From Casuarina equisetifolia (Eukaryota > Streptophyta > Magnoliopsida > Fagales > Casuarinaceae): a DNA stretch of 64,000 nucleotides. The notes beneath the pieces were generated by a model, which saw only the letters and a program-made list of their open reading frames with translations, was not told the origin of the DNA and searched no databases. Below are positions 11,001-23,784 of the stretch, one piece after another (position 1 is the first letter of the stretch; each line of letters begins with the position of its first letter). The stretch lies in the NCBI GenBank assembly GCA_028551475.1, contig CM052355.1:5518001-5582000 (forward strand), in the 5' to 3' direction. The translations under genes and the position numbers were made by a program.

Positions 11001-13304
11001 ATCCAAGGCAGATAGAAACTATTGATTTTTACCTAAGCAGGAATGATTAGAATGATTCTCGTATGATGGAATTTCTTGTCTGCAGCCGCATGTAGATTTC
11101 GGAATGAAGATATTAGGAGGGGACATTATGTCCATACCCGGCCTTTATAGATTTGTTCAGGTGCTGGACTAGTAAGTCTCCTACTAGTAGTAGTGGATTG
11201 GATATAGTTGTCTTTAATGGGATCTATGGGGGATAGGCAAAACCAATTGCAGTTTAAACTGCGTAACTATTCAAGGTTCTTGCAGGAGACTATCAAGAAA
11301 CAGATTGCAATCCTCTACCTCTGGCCCAATACTCTTGAAATTCCAGTTCTTGATGCTTCAACGTGAGTTTATAGATATGACAAAGTATGCTTGATTTCGT
11401 TTAGTTGTTTAATATCTTCCTTGAGTTCATCTACTTAAAACGGAGTGCCAGGGTGGTTGAGTTGATTTGTAGGGAACTGTGAGTGTTGATTCATCATGTT
11501 TGGCTAGATGGATTCACGATTATTCTAAGAACTTAGTTTGATCCTTAAATTTTTTCTTTACTTCATGATATTCTTTTCTCTTTTAATAGGACGGCCGTAA
11601 AGAAGTCTGTGGGAATCCTACATGTGAACGTTGTTCGGGCACGTAAACTTTTGAAGATGGACATATTAGGGACATCTGATCCTTATGTCACACTATGCCT
11701 GACTGGAGAGAGCCTTCCTACAAGGAAAACCACTGTCAAGAAGAATAACTTGAATCCTGAGTGGAATGAGAAGTTCAAGCTTACTGTGAAGGACCCCAAG
11801 ACTCAAGTTCTTCAACTAGAAGTCTACGATTGGGACAAGGTTTCTCCCTGCTTCTCTGTTTAGTTGCTTGGAAATGGAAAGAAGGAAAAAGTAAACTATT
11901 TCCTTTTGTTTATAAACGAAGAGCGACTCAATTGAGCCAAATCGTAACATAGCTCAATCTCTAATACGTGGATCTAAAATTTTACTTTCAGATCTTTTTT
12001 GTATATTGCTAGGAAAAGTAAAATGAAGCCCCATGTGCCCCTTACTTACAGATCTAACATAGCTTGATGTGCGTGATTTTAGAGTTTTAAGTTACTGAGA
12101 AGTCCTTTCAGACGAACTTGAGACAATACTTGAGCTATATTTTCTGATGGTGTCAATGGAATTACTTTTGGGGCTCGAGTTAAAAGCCAAATTTAAGGAA
12201 GAAGGACTCCAAATAACTTCCTTCAATCATGCTGCAAGTTTGCTTGTTCACATTGACACTGATATAAATTTGTATGGAAGGCATATGTGAAGGTCAGAAC
12301 CCACACTTTCTGAGCCAAGTTAGAAAGGTCTGTCTGAACAGTTTGTAGAGATGTATTCTCTAGATTCTAGTCTCTAGAAGCCATCAACTGAGTTGTACAA
12401 AAGAGTTGACGTTGAGTTATACCATTGGTATCTTTCTAGTAGAGCTTCAAATCTTTTCATCTTTCTTTCTTTGTATTCCTCACAGGTTGGCGGACATGAC
12501 ATACTGGGGATTCAGAGTGTTCCCTTGAAACTGCTTACACCACATGAGACAAGGGAATTTAAGCTTGAATTGCTGAAGAAAACTAATAATGCTCATCATC
12601 ACCAGAAGCAGAGGGGGAGTATTGAGTTAGAGCTGACTTTTGTTCCTTTCAAAGAAGACAGTGCTAAATTTATTGAGCATTTGGGTGCATATGAAAGAAA
12701 GGAAAGTGAAACTTATGGGACATCTGACGATGAAGTGGTGGGTGGAGCAGGTTTGCTTTCGGTTGTCATCCAAGGAGCAGAGGATGTTGAGGGGCAGCAC
12801 CACAATAATCCTTATGCCTTTGTCCTCTTTAGAGGAGAAAAGAAGAAAACAAAGGTGAATTTTCCTTTTCCTAAGACATATAGGATGACTTTGCATGTCC
12901 TGAATTTCTAGTTTCAGTTTTACCTTCTGTGTTAACCTGCAGTTGGTTTCTTTCAGAGGATTAAAAATGCTCGTGACCCTCTCTGGGGCGAAGAATTCGA
13001 GTTTATGCTGGAGGAGCCTCCTCTGCATGACAAGATTCACGTTGAGGTTATGAGCAAGCGAACACGCTTCAGTTTTCGCTCAAAGGTGTCATACCATCTC
13101 TTTTTACACTCTTATGCAGTATATTTCTCGCATCCTTCTCAGAGTTCGAACAGTAAGTTATCCTCCATTTCACAGGAATCACTGGGATATGTGGAGATTA
13201 ACCTTACTGATGTTGTGCACAATGGACGCATCAATCAAAAGTACCATCTAATCGATTCGAAGAATGGAAAAGTCCACGTTGAATTAAGTTGGAGGACTGT
13301 TTGA
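8052..13304 (+). CDS. SYT3: Synaptotagmin-3-like protein (ER-plasma membrane tether, 544 aa)
   Basis: Exons: 8052-8162, 9396-9494, 9592-9642, 9713-9836, 10584-10702, 10842-10943, 11086-11160, 11286-11362, 11590-11839, 12486-12854, 12957-13085, 13176-13304. All introns are GT-AG and the phase closes on TGA. The protein has an N-terminal hydrophobic anchor (about residues 3-30), an SMP lipid-transfer domain (about 68-250), C2A (about 260-365) and C2B (about 428-535). C2A keeps acidic calcium ligands (MDILGTSDPY and YDWDKVGGHD). In C2B the first loop reads HHNNPYAF, so key aspartates are absent and calcium binding there is doubtful. Plant synaptotagmins of this kind tether the endoplasmic reticulum to the plasma membrane and move lipids in stress. 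Length and wording (ETIKKQ, INQKYHLID) fit Arabidopsis SYT3 better than SYT1. Confidence 0.93.
8284..8491 (+). repeat. Tandem duplication in SYT3 intron 1 (104 bp x 2)
   Basis: GATAAGAATGGGC recurs at 8287 and 8391, exactly 104 bp apart. The two copies are nearly identical through CTGAACTGAGTTTTTCTATT and TAGATGAAGTGCTG. High identity suggests a recent duplication. It lies within intron 1, which has no coding role. Confidence 0.9.
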
Positions 13305-13920
13305 GACACGGGACTAGTGTATGATTTGCTTCAGGTACTTCGCCTTGGTCCCAACTGTGAGTGTAGTTGGTGGTTCTTTAGCATACAGGAAAACTAGCCC
13401 CCTTTTTTTATGAGAGTTCACACTTGATTAGGAGGCTTGAGATCGACTGCACATTGATGTGCAAAATTCTTCCTCCTTTTCCTTTTTAAGTTTTTGGAGG
13501 AAGATTGGATACATAGAAAGGCTCTGATAACTCTCTCCACACAAAAACATGAAAAGAAAGAGATGTATAAAAGCTACTTTCGAGAATCATCAACAACTTT
13601 AACAAAGCTCTACTTTAAACATAGCAATACTGGGGACCTTATTCAAGTGCTCAGTGAAAAGAAGTCAAAAACAGTCGATACCTTGTGGGCTTGTGGAGGC
13701 CCAAGGGGAAAGGCGAGGTAGGTAGGAAACTGTTAAGACGACAAACAAGTGAATTTCGATAAGAAAAGGGATGAATTTTGTACTGTAAGCTCCTCCCAAA
13801 TGACGAATTCACTCAGTGAAGAAGACCCAAGCGTGGCAGAAGAAAACCCTAGATCAATCATCAAAGAAACTGTTTATACTAACTTTTAGATGCTAAAAAA
13901 GAAAGCAAGTAGGAAAGAGA

Positions 13921-14550
13921 CTTGCATGTACAAAATGTCGGACGTGATGTTGAACATATGACCCCACTGGATAAACGTATTAGGTCTGGCTTCACCAAAA
14001 TGAGCACTAATCAATACACTATTCGTTCGATAAAGGCTACTGCCTAGTTGCTTCCCTGTAGCATCGAGGAAGACGCCAACCACGTACATCATGTTTTCAT
14101 ATATATACTCCACGCTTTAATCTCTCGGCAACCAAGTCCAGAACCCTCATCGTTTTTGCCTCAGAGCAAGCAAACAAACAACACCGTAACCCACCCCATC
14201 CTGAACTGTATCTGGAAGAATATAGGATACCCCAGGCGCTGAATATACAAGCCAAGTTTATACCTTTAATGGAACCCAGAAGGAGCTACTTGTGCAGATA
14301 TTCTTATTTAAACCTGATCATTGTGCAAAGTGAAAAAAAGCAGATATGGGGACGTATGTACAAGTAAAAACGAAAGCAAAAGTAAGAAACAGATGTTTTC
14401 CAGATCACTTGCATGTACATGATTTTGGGATATGATGGAGATTGAAGAAATGGGATGTAGACCCCATTGGACTCCAGGATTAGGTTTGACTTGGCGATGA
14501 TGAACACATGTGACATCATAATTAAAGAAAGCTACTGGCTGGTTAATTGT
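13921..14550 (+). repeat. Diverged direct repeat pair, about 140 bp each, about 490 bp apart
   Basis: Copy A (about 13921-14060) and copy B (about 14408-14550) share, in the same order, CTTGCATGTACA, a GACCCCA(C/T)TGGA block, an ATTAGGT(C/T)TG block, ATGA(G/A)CAC and a GCTACTG block. The minus-strand translations also resemble each other over a short stretch, but neither is a recognisable protein. Confidence 0.6.
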
Positions 14551-14854
14551 TGGATATGCATGGTTAAAAGAAAGTGCTGTTAATATCTTTTGCAGGAATA
14601 TGGTGAAAAAACTAAGTTCCAAAAATAATGCTGCGACTTTTGCATAATCCCCATCTCCACCAAAATAAACTATGCAAACTGGATTCTGTATACACTATCT
14701 TGAAACGATTCGTTTCTCTCTCTTTTCAGAGTGCTTGCCGCATTAAAAACGGATAACCAATAATCAATATGCATCTAGAAATCACATAACTCAAAAGATA
14801 ATGTTTTGACGATTCGAAAGTCTAGTAGATTTGATTTGATAGAGTTGTCCAGAT

Positions 14855-14877
14855 AGAGAGAGAGAGAGAGAGAGAGG
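14855..14877 (+). repeat. AG microsatellite
   Basis: About eleven AG units in intergenic DNA. Confidence 0.95.
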
Positions 14878-15466
14878 TAATCAATTACAGGTGAACAGTG
14901 GGAGGTGAGTGCAGGACATCGCATCCGCCTTAATCACACCCTAGTGGGGGGCACCATAAAAGGCTAGGTTCCCTTAGGCATTAACCAAAAAAAAAAAACA
15001 AAAAAGAGGAAGGAAAGGGGCAGCTTTCTCGTTGACTTGCCCCAGAAAGTCTGGCAAATTTAGAGGTGGTAAAAGGGGATCCTATCCCCTGTCCACAAAG
15101 GTTTTTATGAGGATTCTTTCTTTGTTAATGGATCTCCACTCATTGCTCTTTCTTTCTCTCTCCCTCAAGTTTTATGAGGCAGGCATGTGTTCTCTCAAAA
15201 GTAGGAGAGGGGGTGTGAAGAAAAGGAGCCTGTGTCTTGGTTCCTTACTGCTGTTTTTTTGTGGGGGAGAGGAATAACTTTTGCGTTCCAAAAGATGAAG
15301 AGCATTTTCTTTTAAAAGGTAAGTCTTTTGAAGGGAGTAAAGGTTGGAATAGGGAACTCCACTCAGACGCCCTCTGTACTATCATGCCCTCCCTTTACTC
15401 TCCTCCTCTTCAAACTGTTTTTGCGTACATCTGGATGCTTCCATAGTGCTTTCTACAGGAGCAGGC

Positions 15467-15468
<2 letters not shown>

Positions 15469-15500
<32 letters not shown>
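15469..15500 (+). repeat. AG microsatellite
   Basis: About sixteen AG units. Open frames reading Arg-Glu or Ser-Leu repeats through here are artefacts of the repeat. Confidence 0.95.
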
Positions 15501-15502
<2 letters not shown>

Positions 15503-16709
15503 TGCATGCGAAATGATTTTTATCCCCCAGTTGACCAATACCAAACACTTGAACTGCAGACAAAATTCGTCAGAACCCCTCCAATTTTTCAAACTTGCAA
15601 TTCAGATAGAGGTTGAGGATTCGTAGGGAACAAACTTCCATACATGCATTTTGGGTCCCAATGTTGCCAACCCATGTGCTCCGGAATCCTTCTTCCCCCT
15701 TCATTACTTCTGCAAACCCCACCGCTTCTCGAAGTCTATGGATGTCTTAATTGATTTAAACAGGAACGCTGAAATTCTCAAAGGAGAGATTTTTATGTAG
15801 TTATTGACTCATTTTGGTTACGAAAGATTCAAACCAAACGGTGAATGAAAAATTATTCAGTTGCAGATTTTGACCATTGCAGGCCACCCCAGAAGCCGGC
15901 TGTTAGTCGACCAAGTTTTTGAATAATCATAAAATAGAAGGTTGGAACGCAAGACCCGTACCCAAAGCATTGAAAACAAATTAAGAGCGCGAATATCATC
16001 AAGTTGCATCGGAAAGTTCTAAAAGGAATCGGAGATCGTGCGGAATCATTATAGAATTGAAAATCTCAAATGGTACAGATGCGACTCAACGAAAGTTCAA
16101 CGCTTGGGGGGGAAGTTCAACGTTTTGTTTTTGGTGCTTCGAAAGTTCACGTGGTTTGTCCAATGGTTGTTGGGCACACCAGAGAGCTACAATGGTAACT
16201 AGAGAGCCTACATTGTCGTCCGATGGTCGAAACCCGAGTTGTTCTTGCTACAGAAGAAACAAAAAATGAAACAGGAACTGGGAAATAAATCAGCTCCGGA
16301 AAGTCGAAGAAGTCGTCCATCTTCTATGCTTTGAAAATTTACAGGTTGGAGAGGCAAATAACCAAAGGGAAATCCGATCCAACTCAGTGGGTAAAGATGC
16401 ATTAACGTCAACAGGTTGACAATGGGAACCACAGTACGAACAGTGTGATGATGTGCACGTGTGGCATACTTATTGTCGTCTCATGTGGGGGAAAGATATA
16501 TCATTACAAAGAAAATCCCACCGTTTGACTCATGCCTAACAATGATTCATCATGATGCATGGGGACCAGGCCATCCATGTAACAATGGGGGATTCTCTTG
16601 TTTCTTTGTTATATTTTATGAGGTCCTCCAGGAAAGGATTGGGCTATAATCCACTAAACAATTTCTTTAATGGGATATTGAAACTGTGAAGTAAAAGGAT
16701 ATGTTTATC

Positions 16710-16713
<4 letters not shown>

Positions 16714-16745
<32 letters not shown>
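16714..16745 (+). repeat. AG microsatellite
   Basis: About fifteen AG units in intergenic DNA. Confidence 0.95.
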
Positions 16746-16748
<3 letters not shown>

Positions 16749-18116
16749 ATTTGACAGCCACCACTTCCACCAGAAACACTGCCTCCTGTCGCCCATTGAC
16801 AAAAGGCGGAAGTCGCGGCTACCTAGCCATTTAAGCCAACAGCTCTATGTCAAGTTTGAAGTTAACTGTAAACTAGCCATTTCATGATTGAGAGAGAGAA
16901 ACAGGGAGTTCAACGACAAGTTACTGTTCACTATTTGTTCGGGAACGGATTCAGGAATGAGAAAAGTGGCGCATCGTCTGCAAAACTCTGGTCAGAAAAT
17001 GGGCTTAGTGGGGTGACTTGATATCCACAAAAGTAGTACATCAATCATCTGATTGGGTCATTTGGTTGTGCTGGGAAGGAATAATGCTGTAAAAAAGTGT
17101 CATGTTCTTCGAATTTCGGCCACTGTAGGAGATCCCCTGCCCAAATTATGACTGCTTTCTTGAGGATACGACAATTACAGTGTAGTTTTGCGCCTTAGAT
17201 TGTGGTGCTCCACACATTCTTCCATCACGGCGTTGATATGCTGGCTCAGGATTTTCTTTTTCCTTTTTAATCAAGTAAAAAAGGACGAAGAAGAGAAAAA
17301 TTAGCTTCATCGCCGAAACAGCCGCAGCTTAAGCGCATTGAATTGTTGTAATATAGGCACCTCCATCCAACAGTGACAGGCTTGGGAACTGTTCAGAATC
17401 GTCTTCTAGTAGGTCTAGAATGGGGTGCTCGAGGAAGTTCAAAACTTTGTGGCAACGGCACTGCCATTGAACAAGTCCGAATTAAACAACTCAGTTCAAC
17501 CCATGACCGAGCTGTTTCTGTGATTTATACCTTTTCTGTATTGGATTTTTCTTTCTCTCACATGTGCAGTAACCTGTCAAGAAAATGACCGGACCAGAGA
17601 ATGGAACGGAAAACAGACGGCAGGGCAGGGCAGCCATTGCAGAATAATTGAGAAGCAGATAGTTTGGTGAGATCGATGGAACTCAAGGCCGCTTTTCGTT
17701 GCGTATAATCTCAAGAGTAGCTGCCAAATAAAAAAGGAAAAAACAGTGACTAGTAGATATACAGGTAGAGAAAGGAGGAGGCAGGGATAAGAGATGCAGA
17801 TCCATTTTCTGTTTGTCTGAAAGGAAAAAGAAAACAAAAAACAAACAAAAGAGAAGGGAAAGAAAAGGAAAAGGAAAGAAAAGAAAGGAGCAGACACCAG
17901 CATCGTAGAGTTCCTTGACCATAATGAGCCTACGAGTGATAAAATTGATAAAATAGAGGGGTAACACAGGGAATGGCAGCTGACAAGGGATAAAGTAGAC
18001 ACCTTTCCTAATTCAACCAAAACGTGCTTTTATTTATGTCTTTTACCACTCCTCAAAATCTCAACAAAGCCGAGCAGGTCAAAATCCTCAAGAACCCACA
18101 CTCATTTCACTGGCTT

Positions 18117-18404
18117 CCTCTTTCTCTTTCTCTTTCTCTCTCTATCTCGTATGGCGGCCGAGAACACCTAACAAGAAGACTATTACACACTCAAACTCCT
18201 CATTCTCCGACGACCCAGTCCCTTCCTCTGACATTTTTAAAGCCTCACAACCCGCATTGAATCATAAAGCTCCATTCTTTTGACGTTTATCTGCAACTAT
18301 AACACCATGTTAGGAACCCATCTTAACCACCTCTCTCTCTCTCTCGGTGTTCGTGCTCCATTTACTTTTCCTAAAGTCCCATTCCCTCTCTCTATCTCTC
18401 TCTC
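18117..18404 (+). promoter_or_regulatory. CT-rich tracts upstream of the RING/VWA gene
   Basis: Three pyrimidine runs (18117-18148, 18330-18345, 18385-18404) lie 190-480 bp before the start codon. Pyrimidine-rich patches are common in plant core promoters and 5' leaders. Any role here is inference, and I see no clear TATA box. Confidence 0.5.
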
Positions 18405-18596
18405 ATTCCAAGGACTCTCAGGCTAAGTGAAAAGAGAAAAAGAGAAGCTAGGCTCGACATAAGCGCTTCTTTGAGATCTGGGTTTTCCTGGTTTTGCTTT
18501 GGTTTCGAGGCTTTTGACTTTCTTGGACTCTGTATTGTGGTTTCTTGGATTTACTTCTTGTTCTGGGTTTGCTTGTCTGAGATCTGAAAGCGAAAA

Positions 18597-21500
18597 ATGG
18601 GAAGCAAATGGAGGAAAGCAAAGCTGGCGCTGGGTCTCAATCTTTGTGTTCTTGTCCCAAGAACGTTAGAGGACTCAGCTCCTTCCCTAGAGGACTCTGA
18701 GAGGCTGTCCGACGCTGCTTTGCTCTCTCCGGCTAACTGGGGCCCGGGTTCGTCACAGCCGGGCACGCCAACATCGTCTTCTCACGGATTAAGGTTGCCC
18801 AAGAGTAGCAGCAAGTCTTCCAAGGTATCAAACTATTTCCAGTACGACTTTCATGGATATGGTGCCTTTTTTCCTCCTTTTTGGTTCTGTTCTGTTCTTT
18901 TTTTTTTTTTTTCCCAATAATCTCCGAGTTTTCTTCTCTTTGGTTCCTGAGGAAATTAAGGAAGAAGATGATATCAAATCCTCGATCCTGATATGTCTTC
19001 AGGCAATTACAACTAAAACAGATATTTTCTGTAGTGGATATTTACCAGACAATGGTAAATGGATTCACTAAATAATGAAAAAAGAAGAAGAAGAAGAACT
19101 ATTAAATAACGAAAAATGGAGATATTTTCTTTTTGGGTACAAAATGATGTCACGAGAATTTAATCTCTTTTCTTCACGAAAATTTTCTTTTCTCATTAAT
19201 AAAACTGGTGCTTTTGGGTTTTATCTCGGGAGTTTCATGTACTTTTCTCGTGACATGGACAAGTAGAGGATCTTTGAAATTTCTTCTTGTTTATGGTACT
19301 AGTTTGGCTGCCTTGTTTGAAATTTTGCCATCTCAATTATGACTTTCCTCTCGCTTTCATCCACATACATGTGAGAAAAAGATGTAATTACACAACCTTT
19401 TCAATTAGCGGAATCTTTCGCGTTCGCCCCAAATTCCCCAGACTAGGTAAAACATTTGAGTCCTGTTTCAATCAGTAGTTTTTCTTGTTTCCTTCCTTTT
19501 TGTTTTAGATGTACGTGCAAATTCCAGCTATTTAGGTTTGTTATTTGGTTTAATCATGTTTTGATCATGTTTTAGCAGTTTTTGAGGTGTCTGACGGGGT
19601 TTTGTATCCAAGGTCATTTTGCTTTCCTTTCCTTAGATAAGCTTGTGGGCTTATTGCATACGTCCTTTTCAAGACCATTCTTGTTTGCCTTACTCCTGAA
19701 GAAGACCTGAGCGTTGTATCTTTCCTTTTCCTGGGTCTCTTTGGAATTTGCTTGCTTAGCGAAACGCCTCTGCTGAGAATTTCTGTATAGATGTAAGAAA
19801 GGAAGGAAAATAAACATGCTAAAGCATTCAATGATTTCCGTAGCTTTCTTGATAGATTTTTTGATTGTTTCCCTGGATGTTTAAAAACCTTGGTTTATTC
19901 GTATATACGGTACTTGAGAACCATTTAAATGTAAAGCCTTTGATTCTCAGCTTTTCTGTTTCATATTTTGCCTCTTGTGTGATTGATACCTGACATTTGA
20001 CTTCTTTTTCATCCCATCTGTTTTTGTGCTTTTTTCTTTTTTCGGTTTGATACTCTTTATATTTTCTGGCCTAGCCCATAGCAAAAGCTACCTAGCTGCA
20101 ATTATTGACTACTGACAGAAACGACCTCTGCCCACTTGGAATCTCCTTTGCCCAGTGCAAAATAGCCTGGAAAATCACTCATGCCACGTGATTATCAGAA
20201 AAGAGAAATAGGAAATTAAAAATAAAATAAAAAATAAAAAATGGAAAGGTGCAGTATCACGTGCTGCATGCATGCAAGATATTTCGAAAGTACTAATTTA
20301 CCCTCCGTTTTGAAATCTGCATTAAATATTGGTTAGGTACAAGACTTGAGTAAATCTTATATATTTGGAGTTGAGCTCCAAACTTTTTCTTGGCAAGGAC
20401 ACCTGTTTTCATCGCCTTGTCTGTGTAGTCATCAGGAATTTGCACCATTATTTTTCTGTCTTGCATTATGTTCTGATCATTTGACGAAAACTACTTGGAC
20501 TTCGGCGCATAGCATTGTGATGCCAATAAGCAATTGGGAAAATACAACGGTTTAGGAGCCACAGAGAGAAATAAAAATGAAAATCAAGGAGAACAAAAAT
20601 GGAGGCTCCTGCTGAAGTTTAAGATAATTATTGTCAAAAAAGCGTTAGCTGAATCTAAACTCGCTTTAGGTGGATATGGTATGATCCTATCCCTCCAACA
20701 CTTGTATGTGGGATGCTTCTTGCTGTCCTTAGCAATGTTGTTGAAGCATGTTAGTTATGAAAATGGAGCTTTGAACCTAACTATAAAATCTCTAAACATA
20801 TGATTTAGTTGAAGAACGTTATTTGTTGTAATGTTAAAAGATTATTTCATTATTGATGTGATTCTTGAAGTACATTCTTCGAGATCTTTGTGCCTCTCTG
20901 TGTCTAGTACTCTTTTACTCATCTTGCTAGTTTTCTCTTACATTTTCTTCAGATCTGCTCGATATGCTTGACCAAGATGAAACAAGGTGGTGGTCATGCT
21001 ATATTCACTGCAGAATGCTCACATTCGTTTCATTTTCACTGCATCACTTCGAATGTCAAACATGGCAACCAAATCTGCCCAGTTTGCAGAGCAAAATGGA
21101 AAGAAATCCCTGTGCAAGGTCCCAGTTTGGATCCTTCTCCTCAGAGAGCAGCAATCGGTCCAGTAGGCTGGCGTCAGAATGATGCTTTGATGACTGTTGT
21201 CCGCCGCCTACCTCCCAGTCGAAGAGATTCTAATCACCGGCACGTCATGCCACTATATCAAGCCACTGAGCCGGCTGTATTCAATGATGATGAATCCTTA
21301 GGTGCCGAGCCTCTTCTCTCTGAAAAAGGCTGTTGCAATAAAAATGCTACAGAGGATAATTCTCTCAACACCATAGAGATCAAAACATATCCAGAAGTGT
21401 CAGCTGTCCCCCGGTCTGATACTTGCAGTAATTTCACTGTCTTGATCCATCTTAAAGCCTCTGGTTCAATCAATAGGACCAATCCGAGCAGAAACCAGGC

Positions 21501-22890
21501 CAGCTTGCCCAAAATTTCCCACACTCCTCGTGCTCCAGTTGACCTAGTCACTGTGCTTGACATCAGCGGTAGCATGGCAGGTACCAAGCTTGCATTGCTC
21601 AAACGAGCTATGGGGTTTGTCATACAGAACCTTGGCTCCAGTGACAGGCTTTCAGTTATTGCCTTCTCCTCCACAGCCCGTCGACTCTTCCCCCTTCGCC
21701 GAATGACTGATACAGGCCGCCAACAAGCATTGCAAGCTGTTAACTCTTTGGTTGCTAACGGCGGGACAAACATTGCTGAAGGCCTGAGAAAAGGGGCCAA
21801 GATAATGGAAGACCGAAGAGATAAGAATCCAGTGTCTAGTATAATACTGTTGTCAGATGGGCAGGACACATATACAGTCGTTGGCACTGTTAACAACCAG
21901 TCTCAACCAAATTACCAGTTGCTCCTTCCCTTATCTATTCACGGTGGTAACAATGCAGGATTTCAGATACCAGTGCATGCTTTTGGATTTGGTTCAGATC
22001 ACGATGCTTCATCTATGCACTCAATTTCAGAGACTTCCGGAGGAACATTTTCTTTCATCGAGTCTGAAGCTGTGATCCAAGATGCGTTTGCACAATGCAT
22101 TGGAGGGCTTTTGAGTGTTGTGGTGCAGGAGCTCCAAGTGGGGATTGAATGTGTGGACACAAAAACCCATCTTGTCGCAGTAAAAGCAGGAAGTTACCCG
22201 AGCCGTATGCTGGCTGATGGACGCGCTGGGTTTATTGAGGTTGGAGATTTGTATGCTGATGAAGAGAGGGATTTTCTGGTTTCAGTTGATGTCCCCGCGG
22301 AGTCTTCCAGCAGCGTAACATCGTTGATAAAAGTGAGATGTGTCTTCAAGGATCCCTTGGCTAAAGAGGTGACAACTCTGGAGAGCGTGGAGGTTAGGAT
22401 TGACAGGCCTGAGATAGCTGGAGAAGCCATAGTGTCTATCGAGGTAGACCGGCAACGTAACAGGCTCCAAGCAGCGGAGGCAATGGCACGGGCACGACTT
22501 GCAGCTGAGCAGGGAGACTTGGCTGGTGCAGTTTCATTACTTGAAAATTGCCGAAGAATGTTGGCGGAGACCGTTTCAGCCAAATCTAATGATCGGCTGT
22601 GTATTGCGTTGGATGCTGAGCTCAAGGAAATGCAAGAGAGGATGGCAAGTAGGCATGTCTACGAGGCATCGGGAAGAGCATATATTCTTTCTGGACTGAG
22701 TTCACACTCATGGCAGAGAGCTACGGCAAGGGGTGACTCCACAGACAGCTCGAGTCTTGTGCAGTTTTATCAAACTCCATCAATGGTCGAGATGCTTACT
22801 CGATCACAGGCTATGTTCATAGGCAGTCCATCAGCCCAGACGCTTGTCCAACCATTGTTGTCATATGGGTCACAACCGAAGCCAAGGTAA
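18597..22890 (+). CDS. RING-finger E3 ubiquitin ligase with von Willebrand factor A domain (721 aa)
   Basis: Two exons: 18597-18824 and 20953-22890, with a GT-AG intron of 2128 bp and TAA as stop. Exon 1 encodes the conserved N terminus MGSKWRKAKLALGLNLCVLVPRTLED, typical of the plant WAV3-related/At5g60710 family (only the first dozen residues are diagnostic). The RING finger starts at the splice junction (about residues 77-125): CSICL, CSHSFHFHCI, CPVCRAKW. The VWA domain (about 271-445) keeps the metal-binding MIDAS residues DISGS, the GGTN threonine and the aspartate of LLSDGQD. The C-terminal part resembles the Vwaint extension. Family members add ubiquitin to targets; WAV3 itself acts in root growth direction. 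Which subfamily member this is remains uncertain. The gene converges with COX16. Confidence 0.92.
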
Positions 22891-23784
22891 AATTTTGCAG
22901 GAAATTGAAGTGGGGATCATCTTCAAATAGCTCTTTTGTTGCATTTCTTATTTACCTTTATTTAAAATTTTTGTTTTGGGGAGGGTGATAAATTGGAGGG
23001 ACAAGAAGAGTTTTTTTTTTTTTCTTTTTTATCTTTTTGGCTGTGATTTTGCTCCTATCTTGTGTAAATGAATAAAGATGGGAAAAGGCAAAAAGGATAT
23101 ATTTGGGAGTAGAAGACAACACCTAGGTAGGGTTTACAGCATTATGTTCTTCATTTTTGTGTTGCTTTGGGGATGCTGTACATAATGAGGGATTTTTTTT
23201 TTTCTCTGGGAGAATTGGGTATAAGTTTGTAATTGTGAAATTGGTTGGTTGAACTCTCATCTAATATATAGTTTACTTGCTCTCGATTCTTTCCATAAAC
23301 CTCTCCTGCCTGTGTACTACCAATACATTAATTAACAAGTGCTTTTTCAAAAAGTTGGACGTAACTTAAGTCAACGCTTGTTCTTTATAAAATATTGCGT
23401 GGTAATGATCCCTTATATATATATAAGGTCGTACACGAACTCGTAGATCTTTTGCATGAGGAAAGCACCTGTATTTACAACTATTCTTTGGAAAATATAG
23501 AGAGCAGAAGGGAGAAGAACTTATGTTTGATTAAAAGATCGCATAACAAATACTCATTTCCCATTGTCTCTATCCACCATCATAGTTTTGGAAGCAATCG
23601 CTCATCAAACAAAGTCAATCTAAACGAAATAGGGCTACATTATTCGTCGGATGTTTGGGAAGGACATGGACAGCAAGGATGTGAAGGAGTTCAACACTGT
23701 GTTATTGACAACCGAAAAAAAAAGAAAGGGAAAGAAGACGAGCAATCCAAACGCTGAGATTACCCAGCAGCAGAAAGAAAAAAA
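22891..23784. other. Convergent 3' region between the RING/VWA gene and COX16
   Basis: It holds the RING/VWA 3' untranslated region, with AATAAA at 23071-23076 about 180 bp after the stop as a likely poly-A signal, and a short TA repeat near 23409-23422. The COX16 3' untranslated region comes in from the other strand. I see no other gene. Confidence 0.6.

Larger units (their letters stand above)
13305..18420. other. Intergenic stretch between SYT3-like and the RING/VWA gene
   Basis: No protein-coding gene is supported over about 5 kb. It holds the SYT3 3' untranslated region, a diverged repeat pair (13921-14550), three AG microsatellites, a purine-rich tract (about 17821-17892) and the CT-rich upstream region of the next gene. 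The open frames here are short, and several arise from simple repeats. A non-coding transcript cannot be excluded. Confidence 0.5.

Noticed and set aside
15410..15592. Open frame with Ser-Leu repeats
   Set aside because: The repeat is the AG microsatellite read in frame.
17577..18020. 147-residue minus-strand open frame rich in Phe, Leu and Ser
   Set aside because: It arises from a purine-rich tract on the plus strand; low complexity and no recognisable domain.
21258..21896. 212-residue minus-strand open frame
   Set aside because: It is the shadow of the RING/VWA exon 2 on the other strand.
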